Positions 40,816 to 53,760 are shown, counted from the stretch's first letter. The stretch is DNA of 64,000 bases from Rhea pennata (GCF_028389875.1 NC_084666.1:59590422-59654421), one strand, 5' to 3'. Numbers and translations are program-made. Notes: a model not told the origin generated them from the letters alone.

Positions 40816-43400
40816 GTTCTTTTACATAAGATGTGAAGAAAATAATGTTTTGTATTGAAGCCTTCTCTTCCTTTTAGATACATACATATTTAACTATCTG
40901 AACCATGAAAGGCTCTCAGCAAAAGTCACTATTTTACAGATGAGATCAGATTAGACTCTCTAATCCAGATAATCGCAATAACCTTTGGTGGAGTTTGAAG
41001 CTATATCATAACAAAGAGCATACTGCATGATCAGCAAATAGTTATGTTGAAACAAATGAAAAGACCAGTTCAAATTTTGGAGAACATGAAAAAGACAGAT
41101 GTAGACTTTCAATACTGTACATTATCAACTTCTTGGACTATAACTCAAATACATTTTTGATTACACCTCATACTATAAACAAAAAGGAACTGCTTTACTA
41201 AATTTGCCTGCTACTATCTGCCTAGAAAATACAGGAAAAGAGTGGTAAGACATGCATCTAAATATTTTAGCAACTAGATAAGCCTGACTCAGAGCCCTAC
41301 AGGTCAACTGACATATCAAACTATATGTGGCAAGTGGCACTAATACTCAGAGATTCATATAACCTTTACAGGAAAAGTACACTGTATTTATATTAACAAT
41401 GGGTCAATACCACCTCGTCTTCATTGCAACTAGATCATATTCAACTATTCCTGGTTATTTTAGGATTCATTTTAGGATGAACCAACAGATGAAGCAAATA
41501 TCAGAGCTGGTATAGCTTTAAGAAACTCCTGCATTTTGCTTCTAGATTTTTTTAATCGGGAGTTTACTGGCTCATGCTCTTCAATTCTCTCTCACAACAT
41601 GCAGCACATGGATAGCAACCATTACACACAAATTAAAGAGTGTATATACACAGATGCATGAGTATAAGCTTTAAGATCCAGAATAGACTACTAACTGATC
41701 AGAAAAATGGATACCATACAGAAAATTTCCAAGTAATATTCAAATGTTGAACCTTCATGTTGAACAGACTGCATTATCAACAACAGCTAGGAGAGTCTTC
41801 CTGGACCAAAATAGGAATTTAGCAAACATGCAGCTGGGGTAGCACAAAAGCTAGCTTGAGCATGATCTAACCCTGCTGCAATACAGCACCCAATATGTAC
41901 TTTGAAATTACTTATCCAAGAGATGGCATTAGTTAGGCTAAACCAAGCTTCTTGTTTATAGGCCACTTACAGTTATATTAGAGTTGGATTACTGATGTGA
42001 GACCATGCAGATATACCCTAAAGTAATGATCTGGGGTGTTCCACCAAGTTACAGGGATTTGATTTCAGACCCCATTTCCATTGTCTTTAGTACATTTCAT
42101 ACTGTAACTGCTAAATCTGCAAGTTAAGTGCATATCTTAAATACTTTAATTCATGAAATAAAACTGAGTCAACAGAAAGCAATATAGGTATAATAGGAGA
42201 AAAGAAAGAATTAATTGCCATATCAATATAAATGTGAGTATTATCTTTTAAATGTATGGTAAAACTTAATGATAAGGGAACCAGATTCACTTAAATGTGC
42301 CCAAATCTCTTTACAATCCATGACACCTAGAAGAATCATCCAGCAAAACACATGCACAAGTCTGCCAATTCAGTTCGTAAATCCCTGAGAGAAAGCAGTT
42401 AATCTGCATATCTTTAATATGATTCACATGTCTTATAATATATATAATTTATATAATAATAAGTATATTTTATGTTTATGTTGGCCCTGAGTCAATGATT
42501 ATTCCGTGAGTTCTACTGTCCTACCTAATTTTAGGCTGAATAACTTGAAGACAAGCCACAAAACAATAAATGGGATAGAATAAAGTAACCCACTGTAAAA
42601 ACATTCTTGCCACCCTGATCTTTGGAATCTCACGGTCAATTAATTTTCACAGTACAGTCTGATGTGACATGTTCTTGGTTATCAGAGATTGGCATGATGA
42701 GATTAGTGTGACCATATAAGTTAATAATTTCTATTCATTGACCTCACTCGAAGATCAAACTTCAAAAGTTATGCTGTTTTGTGGCCTAGTCATAGTATTC
42801 TGAAACTGAAAAGTTGAAGAATAAGCCAGGAAGAAAGCCATTAAGCCAAAACCCACCACCTTCATGTTCTGAATGCAACCAGCAATACTAAAAAAAATTT
42901 TTTTTCAATGCATTATCTAAGCAAAAACTGTAGATGTGAAAATTGTACAAGAAAAGGCTACACAGAAAAAGGAGAAAGCTTGTGGAATATTCAAACGTAA
43001 AAAAAGAAAATTTATAAAATGATTTTAAACATAACTTTAGAAGTAAAGCTAACTGGAAAATAGCTTTTATATAGAACTCAAATTTGAATAAGGTGTACAC
43101 AGGAAGATTTTTACATGGATGAAAACTCAATCAGATTTTAGTGTGCTAATATTCCCGAACAACTCATATAAACTGTGAGAGAGGAAAAAAATACAGCTGC
43201 TCGTTCTGTTGCTGATGTTTTACCAGACCTCAGAAAAAGAATAGTTGTTTATGCTGTTACTGCTACACTAATATAGAGAATGTAATGTAATTGTATATAT
43301 TTTAAATGTAATTCATAAATCTTAAATCAGAATTATGAATGTAATTCATAAATATTGACCATCTGTGGAGAGTCTTACTTAACTGACACATCTGTGAGGC

Positions 43401-43563
43401 TGAGGATTCTGAGGATTCTGAGGATTCATACCTACTAAAAAGTGCAAGGAAAGGAAAACAGGACAGAAATGTAAAGCTGAAATGTAAATTCTGAGGATTC
43501 ATACCTACTAAAAAGTGCAAGGAAAGGAAAACAGGACAGAAATGTAAAGCTGAAATGTAAAAT
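43401..43563. repeat. 73-bp tandem duplication with leading 9-bp repeats
   Basis: Copy 1 is 43418-43490 and copy 2 is 43491-43563. Both start ctgaggattcatacctacta and run without visible difference until the last bases, where copy 2 has one extra A. Just before, the 9-mer tgaggattc recurs with a 9-base period (43401-43427), sharing the start of the 73-bp unit. The near identity suggests a recent event or one under little time to diverge. Confidence 0.9.
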
Positions 43564-46500
43564 TCAGGAGCCCACTAATTGCTGTTCCCATGGTGAAGGA
43601 GAATGGTGTTGGCTAGCTAGCTACACTGCTGAGAGAGATCAAAGGACCACAAGGGGGGAGAGGCACCATTTCTTCTTCTGAGAAGAAAAATGTACCTGAT
43701 ACACACATAAGTCTCAGTTAATTACAACCCTTTACAGAAGATCCTTGTCCTTTTCTAATGCTTAGAAAAATTACTGGTTAAGTTTGATGTAGAAATTCAT
43801 GCCTAAATTGTGGGGCACCACTACTCTGAGTTATTTTTTCAGGATTAAAGAACATGAAATGGATTTAAATCAAGGAGAATAATCAGTAACAATAATTTTA
43901 TTTAAATATATAAATATTATTTTAGACATTTTAGCATTTCTGAAATCAAATGAATCAGCAGGTTCTTGAAGAGAACGCAGAGCCCACCTAAAAAGTAGAA
44001 AACTCTTGAAATGCTCAAAATAAATGGTAATTTTCTGTCTTTTTGTTAATATTCCATATACTACTGAAATAATGTGAATTATAGTGCCACTTTAGTTGGC
44101 ACTCTACATACTTCCATTATTCAGATAGAGTATTTTCAAAGTAGCTGTCAGTAAAAAGAAAGGCAAGACAACAGGATTGGCATTCTTTGCATATGAAAAT
44201 ACTGTACATTATACATATACATGTACATATATTACATATACATATTCTTCTACTTATATCTGAGCTGTTGCACAGCCTCACTTTTCTACTGAATTCAAGA
44301 AAAATGATTCAAACATTGCACTACATCACTGACAGAAGGAACACTTCTGCAAAAACTATGAAGACAATAGAGTTGAAAATTAACTGCTAATCAACAATAA
44401 CTTGCATGAACTATAGATATCAGATATTTTTATTTACGGATATACTGCATACATATAAAATATACATGGGCAATGATAAATACAAAGGGTCAAGGTATGC
44501 TCCAATGCAGTAGAGATAATCAGATTAGGAAAAAAAAAACCTCATTTTGCCCATTTTCTAAAATGGCTGAACAGTAATATAGGTATAATTATCACAGCAC
44601 TAGACATAAGCTACGATGCCTTCCGAGACACTGAGCTCAGACTGAACACCATGCTAATACAACTACACATCGTCTACCTTACAGTTGGCCGATTTTTATC
44701 CAGTTCAGATTACAGGGCAAGTATGCTAGCAGGGACTTATTTCCCTAAATCAAATGTCTTACTAGCACCATTCACTACTCCAGCTCAGAGTGAGATTAAG
44801 TACTTCAATGTTGTCCAGCATACAAGATCATGACCACAGAATTCTAATATTTTAATTATAAAGACAAGATATTTTTCTACCACAAACTATGCCTACTTCT
44901 TTGCAAAGATCATTTTGGAACTTTTATGCAAGTCTAAGTGATAAAAAGAACTGTATGAAAAGGTAGGAAGAAACTGCATGTAAAAACTCTTTAAAGAGAC
45001 CTAAATGCTGCTGTTATGTAGGTGTTTTGAGGTACTTCCCTCATCACCCCCACTAAAGAAAGAGCAAATAGGCTGGAAGTCTTTCATCTGACAGGCTTCT
45101 TTATCCTGAAAGACAAGCAAGAGGCAGAAGAAAAAAGAAAGAATAAGTATCTACTACAGGAAGAGTGTCAGACTCTGCCTCTTCCTATCTCTAGAAAAGG
45201 GAAAAGGCAATTCTCAGACTGAAAGACTGCAGCTTTGAGGGAGGGGAACTACAATAACTTGGACTTTGGAAGATCAAGGATAAACTCAGCCTAAAGAGAA
45301 CATATGCCCACAACCCCAGTCCTTGTGGCTTGTGGATAAAGCTTCCCATAGTGAAAAGGGACTTGGCTGTGGATCCCTGTTCTCTCCCAGCCGCACTAGC
45401 TCACCAGGTTAGTGCTCCAATATGTTCAACACTGCCCTGAACTGGGGGCTGCTACTCTGCCCTCATAGGAATTGCTCATTTGGTAAGTGAGATTCTTCAT
45501 ATTTTCTCCTCTACCCCACACAGTTTAAGCAAAATCCCAGGCTAGGAACAGCCACTGCGTATGAGCAGATGGCTCACTTCAACTGAAATGGATAAGGGAA
45601 CACCCATAAATGCAGCTCCACTGGCAGATATGAGATAACCTCTGACAGAGAGACAAGCTACTGCAGGGATACCACAGGTATAGCTGTCCACAACTATGAA
45701 AATGAGGTGTCCACAACTGCCATAGACTAGTTTACACCAAATTCCATGTTTCAGGAGACCAAAGGGTCTGGAAAAAATTATTTCCGAGACATAGCCAGCT
45801 TCTAGCACCCTGTTTCAGCAGCTAGTATGGTGCTTTTCCATACATCACTTGTAACAACAGGAATAAACACTCTGGCTTAAAAAAGAAAAAAACAAAACAA
45901 CAGGTGAGAGATACTTATCAAGCCATTTTCTCCAGTCTGTTGGCTGGATTAATATTGATTGCAAAATGAAGCTGAGTGAAATAATAATAATAATAAAAAA
46001 AATCACACTGTCCTGGTATCGCTAGCAAAGTTCTGAATTCATAATTACACTTCCAGTAAAACTTCACCTTCTAGGCTGGAATCCAACATCTAATACTTTA
46101 TGAAAACAAAAAACATTGATAAAATTATTTGGCACAACTTACAGCCTGTACACCAACCAAAATCCAACCTGGCATTCAAGATCTACATTATTTTAAATCT
46201 AATAGCAAAGCGGATGCAATGCACTTTGAATAGAGTAATTATGACCCCAATTTGCTACGTTCAGAAGTGGGCTCTATAGATTAACTTAGCTTCAAGTTGT
46301 ATCATTTTGAGAAGAAGGTGTATTCACAAAAGCTAACTGAGAGGAGGCTCTTACTCTGCATTATTCTTGAAGGAGATTAATTAGAGACCTATGGAAATCA
46401 ACCACATCTCTACTTAGCTGCACATCTTTCGCTGCTGTAAGAACAGATATATGCATATCACATTCACCATGTATGTTATGATTCAGAAAATTTATCTTAA

Positions 46501-46974
46501 ATAATAAACTGCTTAGAATTTAAATTACTAAAGAGCTTTAAACTATCTAAAGATTTAAAGACATCACAATTTTCATAACTCAGTACCAGACAAGAAGCAA
46601 GCAAACACTTCTCTGAAACAACCTGCAGGCACTCAGTAAATCCTCTGTCCTATGCTTATTACTTAGAGTAGAACAGGTTTCTACAACAAACTGTATCAGA
46701 CAAAGTAGAGGCTTGTGGTCAGTTTGCTGTGAATAAATATATATTCTCCAGTAGTATAAAGACTCTCTCAGAGCATAAAGTTCTATGCAATAAAGAGACA
46801 GAAAATGTCAATAAATTTTCTAAGTGTAACTATTGCCTTCATTTGGCAGCTGATTTTTACTACAACTCAAATATGGTAAGATGAATGTATTAGCCATGCT
46901 TTAAAAAAGAAAAAGACGATGAAGAGAATATTGTCATGATTTACTGGCACGAAAGGAGAGTTTCAGTGGGCAGG

Positions 46975-47151
46975 GTGGTTACAACTGGACATTTAATTAA
47001 ACTACAGTAAACTTTACCTTGAAAAGATCAGCACACCACTTGAGCTTTAGCCAGCCACATCATCCTGTAAAATGCTTTCGAGATAAGCCAGTTCATAAAT
47101 TCTCTTAGCAAAGCTCTGCTACTTCAGGAAAGTCCTTCCTCAGACAAAAAC
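46975..47151 (+). promoter_or_regulatory. FABP2: Likely FABP2 core promoter and 5' UTR
   Basis: Upstream of the FABP2 start lie an AT-rich homeobox-like site (tttaattaaac, about 46991), an HNF4-like stretch (taaactttacctt), a GATA-type site agataag at 47081, and a TATA-like cataaatt at about 47094. That would place the transcription start near 47125 and leave a 5' UTR of roughly 25-30 bases. GATA4, HNF1, HNF4 and CDX2 are known regulators of intestinal FABP2; the individual matches here are weak and unproven. Confidence 0.4.
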
Positions 47152-47218
47152 ATGGCATTTAATGGTACTTGGAAAGTAGACAGAAATGAAAACTATGAAA
47201 AGTTCATGGAGGCAATGG
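47152..47218 (+). CDS. FABP2: FABP2 exon 1
   Basis: Intestinal-type fatty-acid-binding protein (I-FABP), a cytosolic 15-kDa beta-barrel of enterocytes that binds one long-chain fatty acid. ATG is preceded by acaaaaac, an acceptable start context. Exon 1 encodes MAFNGTWKVDRNENYEKFME then AM and ends one base into a glycine codon at GTAAGC. The NGTWK..NENYEKFM block is the lipocalin-family FABP signature, [GSAIVK]-x-[FYW] type, at the first strand. The four exons give 67+173+108+51 nt, 132 residues, exactly the family length. All four exon borders fall at the conserved FABP intron positions. Confidence 0.97.
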
Positions 47219-47926
47219 GTAAGCCTTACTTTTCCAATTCCTTCTAAAAGGGTAATATCATTATTACTGACTACAAACTCTATCTGCCTATGAACTACCT
47301 TCTTGCTATCCTGTCAATTTGCTGTCTGATGTTCTGCTTTTGTTTAGTTTCCTGTATTTATTTTCAAAATATTTTATTTTTCCTCTTTAGGGAAAAAACA
47401 GTTACTGGGAAAGGTTACGACTTCCAATACACTATGTTTATCTAAAGTAACTTAAGTAACTCCAGTAGAGTTGTTTCGTATTTACATTTTGTATAAGGTA
47501 GAGGGAGGAATCTCTAAATCTGCATTTTTCTGGAAAGGGCTCCAAGAATTTGAATAATTAGATTGAAGTAAAATTCTACAGCAGAATATTATTTTTGATG
47601 ACATGCTATAAGCTGGTCTAAAAATTACAAAGAAAGGAAATCACTAACCTTAACTGTTATAGAACACAGGATTCAAGACATTTTAACATCTTAATGCTTA
47701 TTTCAAACTTGTATAAACTGAGTGTAACAGGGATATAAGCATTACAGTTAGATACTGTTTTGTGTCAAATCTGTACTGCTGAAAATGACTTCATAAAAAG
47801 GTGAAAGAAAATAAAAATCTGGACCAAAGTACTGGGATAAACTCGCTTACCCCTTCAGAAGCCACTGAAAAAAGATACAAATATGATGCTCTAAAGTATT
47901 TTTCTAATTGATATTGACTTTTTTAG

Positions 47927-48099
47927 GTGTTAACATAATGAAAAGGAAGTTAGGAGCCCATGATAATCTGAAGATCATTATTCAACAAGATGGAAACAAA
48001 TTTACTGTCAAAGAATCAAGCACCTTCCGTTCCATAGAAATTGAATTCACTCTGGGAGTCAATTTTGAGTACAGTCTAGCTGATGGGACAGAACTTACT
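47927..48099 (+). CDS. FABP2: FABP2 exon 2
   Basis: A 173-nt exon between gacttttttag and GTAAGA. It encodes VNIMKRKLGAHDNLKIIIQQ, the segment DGNKFTVKESSTFRSIEIEF and TLGVNFEYSLADGTELT. It includes the helix-turn-helix portal lid and strands B to E. Residue 55 counting Met (54 in the mature numbering) is Thr, codon ACC at 48022; this is the site of the human Ala54Thr variant. Exon phase 1 in, phase 0 out. Confidence 0.97.
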
Positions 48100-48668
48100 G
48101 TAAGAGACTTTTTCATATGGTAATAACTTTATGAAGAACAGATTTGAGAAGAATTATTTGTCTTTCTATTTTTTTTAACATAAATTTAAACTTCTAAGGT
48201 CTTTTAAGGTTGATTGCCCACATACGTTTGCAGCTTATATAGAAAAACACGTTAGTCTCAACTGGTAATGGAACTACACTGTAATATGAAGCTCAGGGCT
48301 AGATACAGTGCTCAAAAAGCAGATTATCCAGCAACTCTCACATGCTGAAACCCAAGCCATTGCAATTATATTGCTTGTAAGACGTGACCCAGATCAAAGA
48401 GTGGGTATTTGTAAGAAACTGCTTTTTTGGCCATAATTCATTAAAATAAGGTGAACTGACCACTAAAAATAATAAAAAAACTACTAGCTTGACTAACATG
48501 CAATTAAATAAGTTAGAAGTAGTTTTATTAAATAGTCCATTTTTACAATGTTGAAGTTTGACAATGTCAAAAAAAGCATCTTATCATTTCAATCTCTTCC
48601 TACTTTTAGACATTGATGCAGTCTTTATGTGAAATCAGTGTTATCTTTATTATTTTTCCCCATCACAG
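48100..48668 (+). other. FABP2: FABP2 intron 2
   Basis: A 569-base intron with GT/AG ends. Nothing else is visible in it. Intron 1 (47219-47926) and intron 3 (48777-49670) are likewise free of other features, apart from a G-rich stretch at about 49147-49185 in intron 3. Confidence 0.85.
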
Positions 48669-48776
48669 GGCTCCTGGAATACAGAAGGAAATAAACTTAT
48701 AGGAACATTTACTAGAAAAGATAATGGAAAAGTACTCAAGGCTTTCAGAGAAATCATAGGCGATGAACTTGTTCAG
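48669..48776 (+). CDS. FABP2: FABP2 exon 3
   Basis: A 108-nt, phase-0 exon between catcacag and GTAAGT, encoding GSWNTEGNKLIGTFTRKDNG and KVLKAFREIIGDELVQ. It carries Trp82, Arg106 and Gln115 in mature numbering; Arg106 is the side chain that holds the fatty-acid carboxylate in I-FABP, which separates this protein from the liver type. All are intact. Confidence 0.97.
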
Positions 48777-49670
48777 GTAAGTTAAGCAATCCCTCGCAAC
48801 TTCAAATTGTAATGAACTGAAACATTTTCAACGCTGTTCCAAAGAAAGGAAATACTTTCTTCAAATAACCTATCTCTAGTTAAAATTCTCAGAGTAATCT
48901 ATCAAAATTTAAACTTTAAAATGAAATTGGCAAGATGAGATTTTTGTGGTTTCCTACCAATGTGAACTGTATCTCACCAGTGCATTCTGAATTCTGTGAA
49001 TAGAAGCTATCATATTATACACATGCATATTCTGACTGAAGGTCCTTTTCCAAGTGTCTGCCTTATCCAAGTCTTGCTATGGCAGCATCTATGTACTACA
49101 TTTAACAGTTGATACAAGCCCTTTTAAGACAAACTTAGGCTTAGGTTTGGGGGCTTGGGGAGGGGAGGGACTAAGGGAAGGAGCTTGATACAAAAAGCTA
49201 CTGCTTCACAACTCTGTGGTAAAGGCAGAAACTGAACTCTAATGTTTTAAGATCCTCTGCACTATCTAATCACAAGCTTCTTAAAAAAGAATTCCATGGA
49301 CAGGTGTGAGATTTGAGATACCAAAAACATACAGTCTAACCGTTCAGTCTTTCTTCATAACTCTATAATAGCAGTCACATAGATGAAGCTTGTTAAATAA
49401 CAGCAGTGGGAATATGGCATTTGAACTTTTTTCCCCCCAAGCTCTCAAAAGTTTTCTCGTGGTCATACAAACACCTGTATAGAGAATTTATGCCTATTGA
49501 CAATAGGCTCCTTTTCTTAAGCTTCTCTCCTCACAGCACTTACTAGCAGTCTATAGGCCTCCACAAGGCCACCTGTTCCAATTAATCAGCCACTATCAAC
49601 TCTCTCTCAATAGAATCTGCAAAATAAACTTTTGTAATAACAGTTACTGATTCTCTTAATTTCTTAACAG

Positions 49671-49721
49671 ACTTATATGTATGAAGGAGTTGAAGCCAAG
49701 AGAATCTTCAAAAGGGGCTAA
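49671..49721 (+). CDS. FABP2: FABP2 exon 4 and stop
   Basis: Follows ttcttaacag and encodes TYMYEGVEAKRIFKRG then TAA. The YEGVEAKRIFK ending is typical of I-FABP; the human protein ends KKD instead of KRG as I recall it. The 3' UTR continues to an AATAAA at 50170. Confidence 0.97.
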   Translation, partial: TYMYEGVEAKRIFKRG

Positions 49722-50195
49722 ATACTTCATCCAGAGCAGGACCAGAAACAAAATCCAATGGAAAAAAAAATCTCGTATATCCTCTGCTTTTTTTCCTTTT
49801 ACTCCTCACAGCAAAAATTGTGATTACTCACCCTGATGAAAACATAGGCCACTTTCTTACATTTAGTCTTTTGCCTTGATTACACAACCTCAATTACAAT
49901 TTGCTGTAAGTACTGAAATGCTACTGGCACCAAGCCTTACATGTCTGAGTGTCATACCATTAAGGGCTGTGGAAACGATTTTCTACAGATGGAAACCAGG
50001 TATTATTTTTGGACTGATTCTCAAATGGCAACTTGGTTTCCTTACCATAATACTTAGACTGATAAAAAGGTTTCTATGTGTATTGAATATTGTGTAATAA
50101 GGATTGTAAAATCTGAAAGAACCCTGAAAACACCTATGCCTCTAAGATTACTTATATGTACAGAACAGAAATAAAAATATTGAAGGTAACTTAAA
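49722..50195 (+). other. FABP2: FABP2 3' UTR
   Basis: Non-coding sequence from the stop to about 20 bases past AATAAA at 50170-50175. A 73-codon open frame inside (49876-50097) has no recognisable protein and is treated as chance. Confidence 0.7.
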
Positions 50196-50199
50196 AAAG

Positions 50200-53100
50200 A
50201 GAAAGAATGACTTTAGACTAAGTTGACTTTAAATACTGGTGCTTCTCACAAGTGATAAATATGCATAATGTTCTGCTCACGTTGTCCAGTCTGCATATGT
50301 TGATTTTAATTCAGCCACACCTCCCTTGAGCCACATCGTTTGCTAAGGTTTGAGGTAATAATAATTCATCTTTTAAGGAGCATCATTAGTTTAGACCTGC
50401 GTTGTCTCTGTAATCACGCCTCGTTGTGTTAATCTAGTCCTGTTCCTATTCTATGAGGCAGCCTGCTTTCCAGCCCTCCATCCTTTCTGATATGTGTGGA
50501 ACATACTTCCATGCTGCAAGAACTCTTATTCCTCAGTAAATATTCCTTGATACTCTTTTCTTAGTTTCTGAGGTTTTTGCACCCATGTTTCTACTATCAT
50601 AATTGGGGGAGGGGGAGGGAAGCTGATCGACATACAAACTTTGCAGAAAGGTCAAAAGTACTGTGTGGAACCTGAGGACAGCCTTCAGTTTTAACCCAAA
50701 ACACAAATGTAGCCTTATCTGTAACATCTCACAGCACCTCATCACAGAATTCCCTGATGACAGCATGTGGCTAGATAATCTTCTGCCACATGCTTATCAG
50801 TATGCTACTACAGCATCCCTTATGATTTTAAGGCTTTTTTTAAAAAAAAAAAAACTTCACAAAATTTATTCTATTATTTTCTTGGCTCTCTTTGACTGCC
50901 TTTTTCCCGGGCATAAATGAAGAAAAAAATAAAAACAAAACATTTTTTTCTTCAGTTATTTCTACACTTCTCTAGCCTATAGTTTTGTTGTCTTCAGAGT
51001 CTCATAGCTCCCTCTACCGGTAAAATGCTCTCGCGACTCAAAAAACGTTCAAACTAGGATTAGCACATATCACTCTTTAATTATAAATTGTTTTTTCCCC
51101 TCCAAATATTGGTTGCATACAATTTCCTGTGTGATTATTTTACACAATCTTCTTTCAGTGGACAGATATATCACATCACAAATAAAAAAAATATTACCTT
51201 AAACAGTACTTCACTTCAGTAAAGAGATGTAAAATGGGAAAACAAACTATGAAAGAAACAAACAAAAAATCCTAAATCACAAACTAAAATGCTACAAAAT
51301 TCGGTGCATCTCTAAGTTGTATTCCTTAGATGCTAAAGCCTTTAAAAAGGAATAACATTTTGCAGTAAGCTCCATGACAGCTTCTTTTACTAAGGCGATG
51401 TGCGTACAAGTAGACTAAACTGTAAAATAGAGGCCCTAAACATTAAATTTCCATTACAGGGTTTGACATTCATTATCAGCTGTATGTCATTAGTGATTCT
51501 AATTGTAGAGAAACATATTATGACTATGTCTCAAAGGTTTCAGGAAATTGGAGGAAGCCATTTTATTTCCTTGGAGACTTTACTGGCTGTAAGGAAAGCT
51601 GTATTATATTTCCAAATCTGTTCTCTGTTTCTTCCCTAAGTATGCTGACTCTTTAACAGTCTCACACCCTTCCAGTTCAAAAAGCCAAACCTTACCCCAT
51701 GCCTTTTATCAACACACTTATCTCTACCACACCTGCAGCATAACATACATTGTTTCAGGGTTATTTTGATCTGGATTACTGGATCTGTTCAACTGATTGG
51801 CTACAATAGGAAAGTATAATTAACAGGATTTTTTTCTGTCAAATTCTTGAGAAATTATTCTAGTAATTTTGGATTACATACAAGACCATGAAGTGAAAAG
51901 TAATGTGATATAAAAAAAAATCCAAAGATACAACCTGGAAAATATTTGACAACTGTAAATATTGCAGACTGATGTGGTCAGCAGCTGTTTTCAATATACT
52001 TGCAAAATGAGAAAAAAATCTTTAAAGACTCAGTCTCCAGTATCTGAGCTAGAAACAGCAGTAAGTGTTGAGGAGGAAGGTACAAATCTGGCAGTAGTAC
52101 ACTTTGGCAGATGAACCAGTAGGATCATTATATTAAAAGACAAATGAGATAGTCTAGTAAATTTGATTAAGAGACTTCTGTTTTTTGTTTTTTTCAGAAT
52201 TACATTCCTTTGCAACCTAAGAGGAAATAGTTTACCTTGAGAAAGCTGCAATCCACAGCTCCCTTTGCTCAAATTAAATGTATTTGGGCATAAGGAGGGA
52301 AATACTAATATTCCCTTATTATTATTCCTCAAAAACTCTCTAACGTAAATTAAAGTTCATACTTATTTGTAATTATACTACTGACTGAAGGAAAATAATT
52401 ATCCCTAAATGCATGCTTATGAGTTGCTAAACTCTGATCAGGTATTTCCCACCTGCTATCTGCATAAGTACTGCTTTGTTTCCTAGTACTATGACACAAA
52501 GTGTAAATAACTACAGTGAGGAACTCTTTATTTAAGACACAAAAATAAGGACACTCCTTTGAATACTGGCTAGTCTAAGCATGCTGCATCTATCTGTGCA
52601 AGGGTAGTATGCCTGAACTACATTGGGCTATGCACTTAATTTCTTTTAGCTCATCAGCTGAGTCTCACAGTGTTATAAATAAAGCTCACAACTTACATGA
52701 ATTATTCTATGCTTATTCAGGGTGTGAAAGTTCCATTAAGCTTTCAAGCATAGGAGCATCACTTAAAACTATTTTAGGATCCCTAAATATCTTTGCACAA
52801 ACATTTCCTAGATGCTACTTCAATCTTCTCAAAGGGATCGTCGGCTCTCCAAGAAGCCCCATCAGGAAAAAGCCTTTGTAAGTGTTTATTTCCTTGAAAG
52901 TTCTAATACAGTATCTTAACAGGACCAACATGATTTAAAAGGACGGACCAGCTGTCTTTCCCCGTACCCTTGTTTCACCTGGCCAAGTGCCCAAGGAGTG
53001 GCAGGGAGCAGCAAGTACTGGTACCCAAGTACCACCACAGTAATGACAGCCACCAGCTCAGACAGGCTCGCAGCCTCCAGAAGCTTCAGCCTTCTCTCAA

Positions 53101-53215
53101 CACTAGCAGTGGAAGCAGAGGCCCTTGCCTGTGTCCGTAGGGCATATCTTTACCACACGTTAGCCAAGCTCTGCCACAAAACTACCTGGGCCTCTCCTCG
53201 CCACCAGCTCCTCAG
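50200..53215. other. Intergenic DNA between FABP2 and C4orf3
   Basis: About 3 kb with no exon-like sequence that I can support on either strand. A poly-A-rich patch at 50840-50930, no clear repeats. GC content rises sharply from about 53150 into the C4orf3 CpG island. Confidence 0.6.
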
Positions 53216-53333
53216 CACACAGCCCGCCTACACGACACAGGGTACACTCCTTCGCGGCGGGAAGGCCGCCCTCTGCCACAGGTGACGAGGCCACTCGCCC
53301 GACGGGGATGTGCGGTCACCGCGGCGGCAGCCC

Positions 53334-53353
53334 GGGGGGGGGGGGGGCGGGGG
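53334..53353. repeat. G-run, G-quadruplex candidate
   Basis: Fourteen G at 53334-53347, then C and about six more G. It sits roughly 230-250 bases upstream of the C4orf3 start codon within the CpG island. Homopolymer length may be subject to sequencing error. Confidence 0.85.
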
Positions 53354-53583
53354 GCGCAAAAGCAGCGCCGGCAGCGGCGCGCGCGCACGCCAACGGTCGC
53401 CAACGGCAGTCCCCGAGGCGGGGCGTCACGTGAGGCGCGTGGGCCGCGGGTGCGTTTGCGCAGGGGCGCGAGGGTGGGGAGCAGTACGTGCGCTCCGCTC
53501 TCATTGGCTGCCGGCGCGGAGAGGCGGTTGGCGCCCGCGCGGTTGGGCGGCGCCGTTGCGTGGCGCGGCTCCCGCCAGGGAAC

Positions 53584-53760
53584 ATGGAGGCGGCGGCGCG
53601 GCCGCGGCCGGAGGAGCTGCGGCAGCAGCAGGAGGGCGCGGGCGCGGCGGCGGGCGGCAGCCGAGCGCTGTCGCTGTCGGGGCAGTCGTACTGGCTGGAC
53701 CTGTGGCTCTTCGTCCTCTTCGACCTGGCGCTGTTGGTGTTCACCTACCTGCTGCCCTGA
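53584..53760 (+). CDS. C4orf3: C4orf3 / another-regulin (ALN) membrane microprotein
   Basis: A 58-residue protein starting MEAAARPRPEELRQQQ and ending SYWLDLWLFVLFDLALLVFT then YLLP. The first half is hydrophilic and Ala/Gly-rich; residues about 36-58 form one transmembrane helix at the extreme C-terminus (tail-anchored). ALN is an ER membrane micropeptide of the phospholamban/sarcolipin group that binds and inhibits the SERCA calcium pump in non-muscle tissue. The SYWLDLWLF.LFD block and final YxLP match the human protein; the N-terminal half does not, which is usual for this gene. The start has a strong context (aacATGG, A at -3 and G at +4). The position between FABP2 and USP53 supports orthology. 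The coding frame is confined to exon 1; the stop is 14 bases before the donor. Confidence 0.92.
   Translation: MEAAARPRPEELRQQQEGAGAAAGGSRALSLSGQSYWLDLWLFVLFDLALLVFTYLLP

Larger units (their letters stand above)
38660..46970. other. Intergenic DNA between PDE5A and FABP2
   Basis: No exon-like open frame with plausible splice borders was found on either strand. Holds a T40 tract, a TG/TA microsatellite, an antisense MIR relic at 40680, a 73-bp tandem duplication at 43418, and otherwise unremarkable AT-rich sequence. Open frames of 60-110 codons here look random and show no recognisable protein. Confidence 0.7.

Noticed and set aside
53488-53583. N-terminal extension of C4orf3 in frame
   Set aside because: The upstream 'start' is GTG, not ATG. 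The ATG at 53584 has a strong context and gives the expected length.
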